Of a stretch of 13,151 bases of DNA, positions 6,369 through 11,984 are shown in pieces. Every line of letters starts with the position of its first letter. Positions within the stretch are counted from its first letter, which is position 1. This stretch comes from Bacteroidales bacterium UBA1077. Lineage in GTDB: Bacteria > Bacteroidota > Bacteroidia > Bacteroidales > UBA932. Under the pieces are notes generated by a model that was given only the letters and a program-made list of their open reading frames with translations, was not told the DNA's origin and made no database searches. The stretch spans positions 1-13,151 of the forward strand of contig DCCQ01000004.1 in NCBI GenBank assembly GCA_002314195.1. Direction: 5' to 3'. The translations under genes were made by a program, and so were the position numbers.

Positions 6369-7703
6369 TCACATATCCTCCAATGACAGGCATCCGACAG
6401 TAATGTCTGTGTTGCCGAATGCGCAGTGGCTCATATCTGTCACTTTTGCCATTATTAGCTCCTGAGAGTATTTTTTCTTGTTCCGTTTCACTTCGTATGC
6501 TTGTACTTTCCCGTCAAGTCTTACGGTGACGATGTCGATCTCATTGTCAGAATTGTCCGTGTTCCCTTTGCGAGGATGCCACCAAGCTCCGATTTCAGCG
6601 TATTGTTGCGATTCCATCATCCTTTGCCGGAACCATCTTTCCAAAATACGTCCTGAATATGTCTGATACTCGTTCTTGATTAGTTCTGACAATGCGGAAT
6701 AGTTCTTGATTTCTATCAAAGAACGGTATTTATAGAAGTACCTGAACCAGAAACGAAGAAAAATATCATTGATTTCGTATCTGACTGTTTTGGAAGTATT
6801 GTTGGCTCTGATTGGCCTCTTTTTCTTGATCAGTCCATATTCTTCCTCCAGAATTTTCATTTGTCCGCCCAGACTTTTTTCTCCAAGCATTCCTTCTATT
6901 TGGGGAAGTGTGACATCGCCGGCCGCGATAAGTCCAAGAATCGAAAAGTACGTGGCATATTGTTTCCCGAACTCTTGAATCAGCATATTCCTGCCCTCAT
7001 CGAAAAACTGAGAATCCGGTCTTGTCATATAATCGACCATTCTTTCCATGTCAGTGCAGTCATTATCCATCAACAACTCTACATATTTTGGAACCCCTCC
7101 GGTAAAACAATACAGCGCAAGCAGGTCATCCTTGTTGTAATTCTTCTTGTGGTCCGACATTATTTCTTTCAAGACATCAGTCCTGAATGGTTCAAGGCTG
7201 AGCGTCATATCGGCTCTTCCGAACAGTGGCTGCTTCTCGTCTTTGAATATTTTTTCTATCATCGAGTAAACTGATCCGCTTACCACCATATTCACCTTGG
7301 AGTTCCTTCGCTCGCGATCCCAAACATCCTGGATGTCAGAGTAAATTGCAGGATTGACATATAGGAAATCCTGAAATTCATCGATGAACAGGTTGAATGA
7401 GCGATGTCTGCCTATATTCATAAGCATTGCGAATATGTCCTTGAAATGATAGATCCCTTTGGGAACAAATTCTTTTAATTCCTGACTTATCGCCTCTGCG
7501 TACTCACTGCAAAGGTCGGCTTCAGCCTTTCTGGAAACAAACAAATAGACCGTGTCCGTTCCTTCCATTGAGAGAATTCCCAATGTCGTTTTCCCTATCC
7601 TGCGCCGACCTTTAAGTACGGTCATTTTAGAAAACTCTCCGAAAGATTTTTCCTGGATGTCTTTCAAAAGAGCCAATTCACTTGTTCTGTCATAGTATCT
7701 CAT
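6369..7703 (-). CDS. AAA+ ATPase, DUF234 family, with PD-(D/E)XK-like C-terminus
   Basis: 444 residues, a usual length for the family. Walker A is GRRRIGKTT (32-40), Walker B LFIDEFQD (105-112), and a sensor-like VSGS lies at 141-144. GGVPKYVELL (202-211) is a signature of this ATPase group. The winged-helix part (about 250-325) ends in RYEINDIFLRFWFRYFYKYR. The C-terminal domain, about 350-444, carries NEIDIV (E388, D390) and AYEVK (E404, K406) in PD-(D/E)XK spacing, so a nuclease-type fold is likely, though activity is not proven. Such ATPases are widespread in Bacteroidetes and archaea and poorly understood; proposed roles include mobile or defence functions. Monocistronic with its own promoter (7747-7777) and a leader holding tandem 15-bp repeats. 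More AT-rich than the genes to its left. The ATG at 7703 opens the conserved MRYYDRTSEL. Confidence 0.88.
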   Translation of the reverse strand: MRYYDRTSELALLKDIQEKSFGEFSKMTVLKGRRRIGKTTLGILSMEGTDTVYLFVSRKAEADLCSEYAEAISQELKEFVPKGIYHFKDIFAMLMNIGRHRSFNLFIDEFQDFLYVNPAIYSDIQDVWDRERRNSKVNMVVSGSVYSMIEKIFKDEKQPLFGRADMTLSLEPFRTDVLKEIMSDHKKNYNKDDLLALYCFTGGVPKYVELLMDNDCTDMERMVDYMTRPDSQFFDEGRNMLIQEFGKQYATYFSILGLIAAGDVTLPQIEGMLGEKSLGGQMKILEEEYGLIKKKRPIRANNTSKTVRYEINDIFLRFWFRYFYKYRSLIEIKNYSALSELIKNEYQTYSGRILERWFRQRMMESQQYAEIGAWWHPRKGNTDNSDNEIDIVTVRLDGKVQAYEVKRNKKKYSQELIMAKVTDMSHCAFGNTDITVGCLSLEDM

Positions 7704-7711
7704 CGCTCAAT

Positions 7712-7745
7712 CTTTATGAATGTAAACTTTATGATGGTAAACTTT
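7712..7745 (-). repeat. Tandem 15-bp repeats in the ATPase leader
   Basis: Plus strand: CTTTATGAATGTAAA at 7712-7726 is followed directly by CTTTATGATGGTAAA at 7727-7741 (13 of 15 identical), then by CTTT of a third unit at 7742-7745. The array lies between the promoter and the ATG of the ATPase gene, so it is either a protein-binding operator at the transcription start or part of the mRNA leader. Confidence 0.65.
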
Positions 7746-7746
7746 G

Positions 7747-7777
7747 CAAATATAAAAATATTATCATTTATGACAAA
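7747..7777 (-). promoter_or_regulatory. Promoter of the ATPase gene
   Basis: Minus strand: TTTG at 7777-7774, a 19-bp spacer, and TATATTTG at 7754-7747. It is one of the best matches to the Bacteroidetes promoter consensus in the window. The start codon is 43 bases further on. Confidence 0.7.
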
Positions 7778-7807
7778 GGTATTCTTGGGTTGATGTCCGA
7801 AGAATTC

Positions 7808-7999
7808 CGTATTTCGTTTCTGGTTCCGGCAATGTAAAGCTGAAACACGAACCCCGATCTTACTGAATATCATTGCTTATGCAAAAGCCTGAACTGCCTG
7901 GAACTGCTTGAAGAACACGAAATTGATGGAGTCAATATCAACCTTGGCTGGCACAGGAATATCTCCGGGCAAAGTTCGTATTATTACCAGTTAGTCTAG
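7808..7999 (+). pseudogene. Decayed fragment of an LRR lipoprotein paralogue
   Basis: In the frame starting at 7808 the translation reads RISFL, then VPAM, two in-frame stops (TAA at 7835, TGA at 7841), then NTNPDLTEYHCLCKSLNCLE and LLEEHEIDGVNINLGWHR, to a stop at 7997-7999. The intact lipoprotein has ISFLDLNTNPELSELHCLSE, GLKRLELLEG and RQIDGINVNLGQHR in the same order (coded around 5701-5830). Homology is obvious up to about 7966 and then fades. The first part, around 7817-7850, also resembles a different LRR unit (coded at 5337-5370), so the remnant may be a fusion of repeats. No start or promoter remains. It shows that a second copy once existed here or that the present gene was rearranged around the ATPase gene. 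Confidence 0.75.
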
Positions 8000-8027
8000 G
8001 GAAACGCAGGGATCCCCGGACTAACTG
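7988..8027. repeat. Inverted repeat, possible terminator
   Basis: CAGTTAGTC (7988-7996) pairs perfectly with GACTAACTG (8019-8027); inside, after a G-U pair and one mismatch, GGGA/TCCC extends the stem. It lies between the LRR fragment and the end of the lipocalin-like gene at 8073. A U-tract is lacking on both strands, so a terminator role is possible but unproven. Confidence 0.4.
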
Positions 8028-8072
8028 TTTCAGGTTTGGTGAACCAGATTCCACGGATGTTATATCTGACTG

Positions 8073-8648
8073 TTAATCGATGCGCTTGAAGTGCATAAGT
8101 TCCTCGTCATAATACTCTCTCTGCCCTTCGTAGGTATCGTCGTAGTCGCCAAGCGGGTCGCAACTGATGGCTACACCATCTTTATAGTAGTAATATTCAC
8201 CATAGTCTCGATAAATCTTGAACCCCTTATAGGTCCCGACATACATTTTCTGGTCATCCTCACTTATGTAATGCTCACTGCGCCCATAAGACATTACGAA
8301 TTCTGTTGGGGAGAGCATCTTTAAATAATAACTGTCTCTATCTTCTATTCCGCCTTCATAATAAATGTCTGTCAACGTGTTGGACTCGGGCGAGTATACG
8401 TATTTGCCGGTATAGCCATTGTCTATCATCACCCCGTCTTCAGTGAATGTTATGATCCCCGAACCGAATTCTTCCTTATGATCAACTGTATATGATGTTG
8501 ATTTCCCGTTGAACATAAGTTCACATTCGCTATATTTCCACGTCCCGACAATTGAACCTGACGATTTCACGGAGCTATCCTTGCCGCACGAAATCACAGC
8601 CGCATAAAGGCAGATGAGAAGTGTAAAAGTTTTAATGGTTCTTTTCAT
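8073..8648 (-). CDS. Lipocalin-like lipoprotein (paralogue 1)
   Basis: 191 residues with a lipoprotein signal ending in AAVISC (Cys21). The mature start SIVGTWKYSECELMFNG has the G-x-W motif of Bacteroidetes lipocalin-like domains, followed by regular beta-strands (GIITFTEDGVMI, KYVYSPESNTLT). The last quarter, YKGFKIYRDYGEYYYYKDG, is shared with the neighbour at 8663, so the two are tandem paralogues that have diverged strongly. It is the last gene of the operon that begins at 9843 and follows its paralogue after 14 bases. Likely attached to the outer membrane or facing the periplasm; its ligand is unknown. Confidence 0.8.
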   Translation of the reverse strand: MKRTIKTFTLLICLYAAVISCGKDSSVKSSGSIVGTWKYSECELMFNGKSTSYTVDHKEEFGSGIITFTEDGVMIDNGYTGKYVYSPESNTLTDIYYEGGIEDRDSYYLKMLSPTEFVMSYGRSEHYISEDDQKMYVGTYKGFKIYRDYGEYYYYKDGVAISCDPLGDYDDTYEGQREYYDEELMHFKRID

Positions 8649-8662
8649 CGTGTATATGTGTT

Positions 8663-9271
8663 TTATTTTACGCGTTTGAAATATGTTGTCACTGTATCGT
8701 GGTACCCGTCCTTGTCACCTGTGAAATCACCTTCAACGTAATCTTCGTCATAATTTTTCTCACACGGAATAGTCCTTCCTTTATTTCGGTAACAATAACA
8801 GTAGTCTCCGTCGTATTCGTATATTTTAAATCCCTTATAGGAATCCACAACTTTTCCCACATTCTCACCATCGTCGTCAAAGATGGAGGAAGTGTTGCTG
8901 AAATCCAGAGACAGAGCCATTTCTGTCGATGTGAGTTTTTTTACTGAATATACAGCGCGGGCGATGAAAGCCTCTAACGTTAATGTTTTATCTTTGGGAG
9001 AATAAATATAGGTTACAGGAACTCTGAAATCAGAATCCTCTACCGGAAGCCCAACTTTTCCATCCTTCATGAATTGATAAATTTCTCCATCCGTAATAGT
9101 CTCTTTTCCGACGGTCTCGCCATTGAATGAATATTCAAGCCGCATAATCCGCCAAGTCCCGACAATCCCGCTGGCCGAGCCGCTCTCTGTGCCATCCTTT
9201 TCACAGGAGCAAAAAGTTATGGCCGCCACCGCGGCCATAACTAATCTTGATAATCGCTTTGTGTAGTTCAT
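8663..9271 (-). CDS. Lipocalin-like lipoprotein (paralogue 2)
   Basis: 202 residues. Signal MNYTKRLSRLVMAAVAAITF followed by CSC and EKD, a lipobox with Cys23 the likely lipidated residue. The mature part has GIVGTWRIMRLEYSFNG, YIYSPKDKTLTLEAF and YKGFKIYEYDGDYCYCYRNK, matching the neighbour at 8648 element by element and marking both as one lipocalin-like family. An acidic insert (SIFDDDGEN) and an acidic C-terminal stretch (YDEDYVEGDFTGDKDG) could bind cations, which is inference. The gene starts 2 bases after the stop of the beta-barrel gene, indicating translational coupling. Confidence 0.8.
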   Translation of the reverse strand: MNYTKRLSRLVMAAVAAITFCSCEKDGTESGSASGIVGTWRIMRLEYSFNGETVGKETITDGEIYQFMKDGKVGLPVEDSDFRVPVTYIYSPKDKTLTLEAFIARAVYSVKKLTSTEMALSLDFSNTSSIFDDDGENVGKVVDSYKGFKIYEYDGDYCYCYRNKGRTIPCEKNYDEDYVEGDFTGDKDGYHDTVTTYFKRVK

Positions 9272-9273
9272 TG

Positions 9274-9843
9274 TCAGAAGGATATTCCGAAAGACACGTT
9301 AAGGACGTTCAGGTTGACGCTATCCGCGAATTTGGTCAGGGACGGCTGATAGGATATTCCGAGGAAATACTTGCCGTAGAGGGCTTTCGCTCCGAACTGT
9401 GCGCCGAGCTGGAAGCGGTTGCGCGCGTCGCCGTCCTCGTCATCCTTGAACCAGTTGTAGGTGTAGTCGTCATATTTGTTCTGACCGATGATGTGCGCGG
9501 TCAAGTTGAGTCCTGCGAACGGGAGCAGCTGAATCTGTCCAAGGTCAAGATTGTACATTAGGCTGACCGGCACCACAGCCGACACAAGGGTCGATTTGTC
9601 ATCCCCGAACGCCATCAGGAAGTCAGCGCCATATTCGTAGAGGAAAGGCAACTCGCCAGGAAGCACCCTTGCTTGCGACACCCCGACCGATAGGCCGTTC
9701 ATATTCTGAGTGTAGGAAAGCCCTCCTGCGCTTGCCTTGATCGCGACATTAGAATATGACACCTTGAGAAAGTTTTCCTGCGCGGACACCGTCCCGCAGA
9801 AGGTCATCGCAACGATGGCCGCAAATAGTTTGATGTGTTTCAT
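9274..9843 (-). CDS. Outer-membrane beta-barrel protein
   Basis: 189 residues. Signal peptide MKHIKLFAAIVAMTFCGTVS then AQ, cleaved by signal peptidase I. The mature protein alternates hydrophobic and polar residues in strands separated by short loops (LKVSYSNVAIKA, LSVGVSQARVL, LVSAVVPVSLMYNL, FQLGAQFGAKALYG, FLGISYQPSL, LNVLNVSFGISF) and ends in Phe, the usual outer-membrane assembly signal. This suggests a small barrel of about 8 strands of the OmpA/OmpX-like kind. The longest loop is acidic and aromatic (YDDYTYNWFKDDEDGDARN). It is the first gene of an operon with the two lipocalin-like lipoproteins, which may act with it at the outer membrane. The promoter at 9888-9918 carries the shared upstream element. 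Confidence 0.82.
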   Translation of the reverse strand: MKHIKLFAAIVAMTFCGTVSAQENFLKVSYSNVAIKASAGGLSYTQNMNGLSVGVSQARVLPGELPFLYEYGADFLMAFGDDKSTLVSAVVPVSLMYNLDLGQIQLLPFAGLNLTAHIIGQNKYDDYTYNWFKDDEDGDARNRFQLGAQFGAKALYGKYFLGISYQPSLTKFADSVNLNVLNVSFGISF

Positions 9844-9887
9844 GATGTTATTGAGAAGTTAACAATATAATCTGTCCCATTTTTTTG

Positions 9888-9918
9888 CAAAAGTAGAAAG
9901 GCACTTTATTCGAATCAA
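9888..9918 (-). promoter_or_regulatory. Promoter of the OMP/lipoprotein operon
   Basis: Minus strand: TTG at 9918-9916, a 20-bp spacer and TACTTTTG at 9895-9888, fitting the Bacteroidetes consensus with the same spacing as the 4212 promoter. The ATG at 9843 is 44 bases downstream of the box. Confidence 0.7.
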
Positions 9919-9937
9919 GTCCATTCTGGTTCATATT
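9916..9937 (-). promoter_or_regulatory. Second copy of the promoter-linked repeat element
   Basis: This 22-bp stretch equals 4262-4283 except at three positions. The two repeat units here, GTCCATT (9919-9925) and GTTCATA (9929-9935), are again 10 bp apart, and the element again begins with the CAA of the -33 box. Similarity seems to continue beyond it (GTGCCCTTT here, GTTCCCTTA there), as if one 10-bp unit had been lost or gained. The rest of the 9844-10119 intergenic region shows only the two divergent promoters. Confidence 0.6.
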
Positions 9938-10068
9938 GTCCGTGCCCTTTGAGAAAGTTGAATTTGAAGCCATAACGCCACTGCGAATCGCTTTCATGAC
10001 ATGGTGTCTTAGTGCTAACCGTGAATGTGATGACCCTGAATAAGTAATTGATTAATCTTATATGATAG

Positions 10069-10104
10069 ACTTTGCGCAGTTATTAATATTCGGTAACTTT
10101 GCGT
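10069..10104 (+). promoter_or_regulatory. parDE promoter with direct repeats
   Basis: TTTG at 10071-10074, a 20-bp spacer and TAACTTTG at 10095-10102; the parD ATG at 10120 follows after 17 bases. The octamer ACTTTGCG occurs at 10069-10076 and again at 10097-10104, overlapping both promoter boxes 28 bp apart. It is a candidate site for autoregulation by ParD, as is usual in this toxin-antitoxin family. Confidence 0.6.
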
Positions 10105-10119
10105 AAATAGACAACGAAT

Positions 10120-10365
10120 ATGAAAAATACATCAGTCGCTCTCGGAGGTTACTTCGAGGATTTCATAAAGGCTCAGATCGCTCAAGGACGGTACAACAAC
10201 GCCAGTGAAGTCATCAGGGCAGGACTTCGCTTGCTGGAAGAGGATGAGAGCCAATTTATGGCTCTGAAGTCCGCAATCAACGAAGGCCTTGACAGTGGCG
10301 TGGCTGAAGGATTTGACCCACAGGCTCATCTGAAATCTCTCAAGGCAGAACATTCAAATGGCTAA
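10120..10365 (+). CDS. parD: Antitoxin of ParD family
   Basis: 81 residues, typical length. The N-terminal part (about 1-45) is a ribbon-helix-helix domain: TSVALGGYFEDFIKAQIAQG (beta strand and first helix), then RYNNASEVIRAGLRLLEEDE, whose ASEVIRAGLRLLE is the classical ParD signature. The C-terminal tail (about 46-81) should be flexible and wrap around the toxin. It binds and neutralises ParE in the cytoplasm and probably represses its own promoter together with ParE. The stop codon lies inside parE: the two reading frames overlap by 8 bases, typical translational coupling. Confidence 0.93.
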   Translation: MKNTSVALGGYFEDFIKAQIAQGRYNNASEVIRAGLRLLEEDESQFMALKSAINEGLDSGVAEGFDPQAHLKSLKAEHSNG

Positions 10366-10669
10366 GAAACTGGAATATTCCCTAAAAGCCGTGGAGGACT
10401 TGACCTCAATATGGCGATACACGGTAAAGACCTGGTCGGAAAAGCAGGCTGATGAATATTACAACAAGTTAATATCAGTCTGCCGCCTCCTATTATCCCA
10501 GTCCACCGTAACGTCAAAAAAGTATGAGGAGATTATGCCCGACCTGTACGGACTCCATTGCGGACATCACATAATCTTCTATGCACTTCGCCCTCAAGGC
10601 GACATCCTGATTGTCCGCATCCTGCACGAGAGAATGGATTTCAAACGGCATTTCCGAAAAACAGAATAA
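10358..10669 (+). CDS. parE: Toxin of ParE/RelE superfamily
   Basis: 103 residues, full length. The pattern fits ParE: LEYSLKAVEDLTSIWRYTVK at the start (strand and helix, with the D-x-x-x-I-x-x-Y-T spacing), a helical hairpin (QADEYYNKLISVCRLLL), the strand region GLHCGHHIIFYALRPQGDIL, and the C-terminal motif ILHERMDFKRHF. ParE toxins inhibit DNA gyrase, while related RelE members cleave mRNA; the sequence sides with ParE. No truncation is seen. Expressed from the parD promoter. A hairpin with a 7-bp stem begins 10 bases after the stop. Such modules stabilise mobile or accessory regions. Confidence 0.93.
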   Translation: MAKKLEYSLKAVEDLTSIWRYTVKTWSEKQADEYYNKLISVCRLLLSQSTVTSKKYEEIMPDLYGLHCGHHIIFYALRPQGDILIVRILHERMDFKRHFRKTE

Positions 10670-10678
10670 CTCTTTTGC

Positions 10679-10699
10679 GGTGATGCGCTTCACATCACC
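10679..10699 (+). terminator. Hairpin after parE, weak terminator candidate
   Basis: GGTGATG (10679-10685) pairs with CATCACC (10693-10699) around a 7-base loop, 9 bases beyond the parE stop. There is no run of T after it, so it may only stabilise the 3' end of the message. Confidence 0.35.
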
Positions 10700-10734
10700 T
10701 CGTGTCCAACCTAAATTCTCACATTCAGAGCCGT

Positions 10735-10819
10735 TTTTGTCCGATGAAAGCCTACTAACACCGGACAAAACTCAGTTCGCTGCTGGTTTGTCCGGCGAGC
10801 AAGCGTTTCGCCGGACAAA
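10735..10819. repeat. Nested TTTGTCCG palindromes
   Basis: Four copies of one motif in alternating orientation make two successive hairpins. TTTTGTCCG (10735-10743) pairs with CGGACAAAA (10762-10770) over an 18-base loop. TTTGTCCGGCGA (10787-10798) pairs perfectly with TCGCCGGACAAA (10808-10819) over a 9-base loop. The second is followed by TGACTTTT and could end transcription from parDE. The doubled arrangement goes beyond a simple terminator and resembles a REP-like dispersed element. The remainder of 10670-11061 holds no convincing gene; a 71-codon minus frame at 10755-10970 starts with TTG and is largely made of this repeat. Confidence 0.65.
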
Positions 10820-10984
10820 TGACTTTTAAATACCTGCTCCAGAACATTGGCCACAGAACTTCCAGATCGCCAAGTCCGTCTAAGTGATTGTTACCAATAG
10901 CGTTCACGAACAAAAAGTGGTATTTGGTTCTTTGGCAGACCGACAAGCGTAATAAGTTGACTCTCTGCAAACAAGACTCTTCCC

Positions 10985-11003
10985 TATGGTTGAACCAACC
11001 ATA
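10985..11003. repeat. Short perfect inverted repeat
   Basis: TATGGTTG (10985-10992) and CAACCATA (10996-11003) form an 8-bp perfect stem around AAC. It sits about 60 bases past the stop of the HEPN-like gene on the minus strand, so it may be its 3' hairpin or an operator. Confidence 0.35.
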
Positions 11004-11061
11004 TGGAAGACGTTATGTTATTCATTGAAAACAAATTAGAGATAGTGTGAGTCAGTGTTAC

Positions 11062-11658
11062 TTACTTTGTTTGTTGAATGGTTGGATTTGAAGTCGCCCC
11101 AGTTAAAGATGGAGTTGTATTTTCTGTTGTTTGGGAGGTGAGTTCAGTATGTGCTTTGAGAAACATCCTGAATGCTTTATCTACACAATTATAGAGCACA
11201 TTGATATAAAGAATCTCTTTGTTATTTGTATCTGCTTCATAAAGAACTGTCTTACTTTTGTCATAAGACAGCTTATCAATAATTACCGCATTATGAGTCG
11301 CTTTGTTTCTAGCGCTCTTATAGATTAAACCAATAAATGTGTCCTCGTCAAGACTCGCCATTTCAGGAAAACCTTGTTTGTTTGAGAAAAATTCAGAATA
11401 GATTGCTTTGAAGTGTTCATTAACCTTACTCCCAACTTTCCTCAGATCAACATTACTGTCGAATACGTATTTTGAGTTGTCATTAGGATCTTTTTTATAA
11501 TAAGATCCTATCGCATCCATGGAGGCGCAAAGCAGGACCAATGCGGCCATTCCATAAACGTCATTGTTCACATTGTTGGGAGTCAAGCAAACTTGAGCCG
11601 CATCCAAGTATTCTTGAATTGTGGCGGTCGATAAATAGTTGAAAGATGAATGTAACAT
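11062..11658 (-). CDS. HEPN-like domain protein
   Basis: 198 residues, start ATG at 11658. I do not recognise a named family. The protein is mostly helical: EYLDAAQVCL, then a strongly hydrophobic helix MAALVLLCASMDAIGSYY (about 37-54), then after a charged middle the motif ARNKATHN (116-123) with R117 and H122. R-x4-H after a hydrophobic helix carrying an acidic residue (D48) is the hallmark of HEPN domains, many of which are RNases in toxin-antitoxin and defence systems; catalytic activity here is inference. The C-terminal 30 residues are Thr, Ser and Gln rich and look disordered. The gene is strongly AT-rich. No promoter core is visible in the 55 bases separating it from the small gene upstream, so the two are probably cotranscribed. 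Confidence 0.7.
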   Translation of the reverse strand: MLHSSFNYLSTATIQEYLDAAQVCLTPNNVNNDVYGMAALVLLCASMDAIGSYYKKDPNDNSKYVFDSNVDLRKVGSKVNEHFKAIYSEFFSNKQGFPEMASLDEDTFIGLIYKSARNKATHNAVIIDKLSYDKSKTVLYEADTNNKEILYINVLYNCVDKAFRMFLKAHTELTSQTTENTTPSLTGATSNPTIQQTK

Positions 11659-11713
11659 ATTTGTGAATTTTGATTTATTTCGACATGAGACTATATCGGA
11701 ACCTTACCAGTTG

Positions 11714-11911
11714 TCATTCATATAATGGACATTCTGGTTGTTCTTCATTTTCTAAAAAGCATACATCTGTTGGAGGGAATCTCCTATTAGGAAATTTCCC
11801 CACTAACTGTATTGAACGTTGTGACAGTATATCCTTACTAAGGTCGCATTTGCGGATTATTAGTTTGTCATCCATTTGAATGGTGTAAAAATGCTTGCAA
11901 AATTGATTCAT
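11714..11911 (-). CDS. Small four-cysteine protein
   Basis: 65 residues if read from the ATG at 11911; the frame continues to a GTG at 11959 (81 residues), and an ATG at 11875 would give 53. I prefer 11911 because it keeps Cys5 in the CKHFY motif. The four cysteines (5, 22, 51, 61) in CKHFY, RKCDL, DVCFLE and ECPLYE have the look of a zinc- or iron-sulfur-binding mini-protein, which is inference. No known family is recognised. It lies upstream of the HEPN-like gene in the same direction and, like it, is AT-rich; it could be a partner or antitoxin. The surrounding gaps (11659-11713 and 11912-11984) show nothing else definite. Its existence as a gene is likely but not certain. Confidence 0.5.
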   Translation of the reverse strand: MNQFCKHFYTIQMDDKLIIRKCDLSKDILSQRSIQLVGKFPNRRFPPTDVCFLENEEQPECPLYE

Positions 11912-11984
11912 TATATTACAAATTTTGTTGATAATAAAACCAAACTGGAATATAATCACCTATATACCATACAAAAGGTAAAGC

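Noticed and set aside
6344..6393. Bidirectional terminator between the LRR and ATPase genes (ATGCCTG/CAGGCAT)
   Set aside because: The 7-bp arms are 30 bp apart and one lies inside the ATPase coding region; there is no U-tract, so chance is a sufficient explanation.
10700..10830. Integron attC-like site (GTCCAAC near 10703, palindromes after it)
   Set aside because: Only one core-like heptamer was seen, with no matching GTTRRRY partner at the right place, and no integrase gene is in the window.
10755..10970. 71-codon minus-strand open frame reading NAIGNNHLDGLGDLEV
   Set aside because: It starts with TTG, has no promoter core or partner gene, and its last third is the TTTGTCCGG repeat. More likely a frame running through a dispersed repeat than a protein gene.
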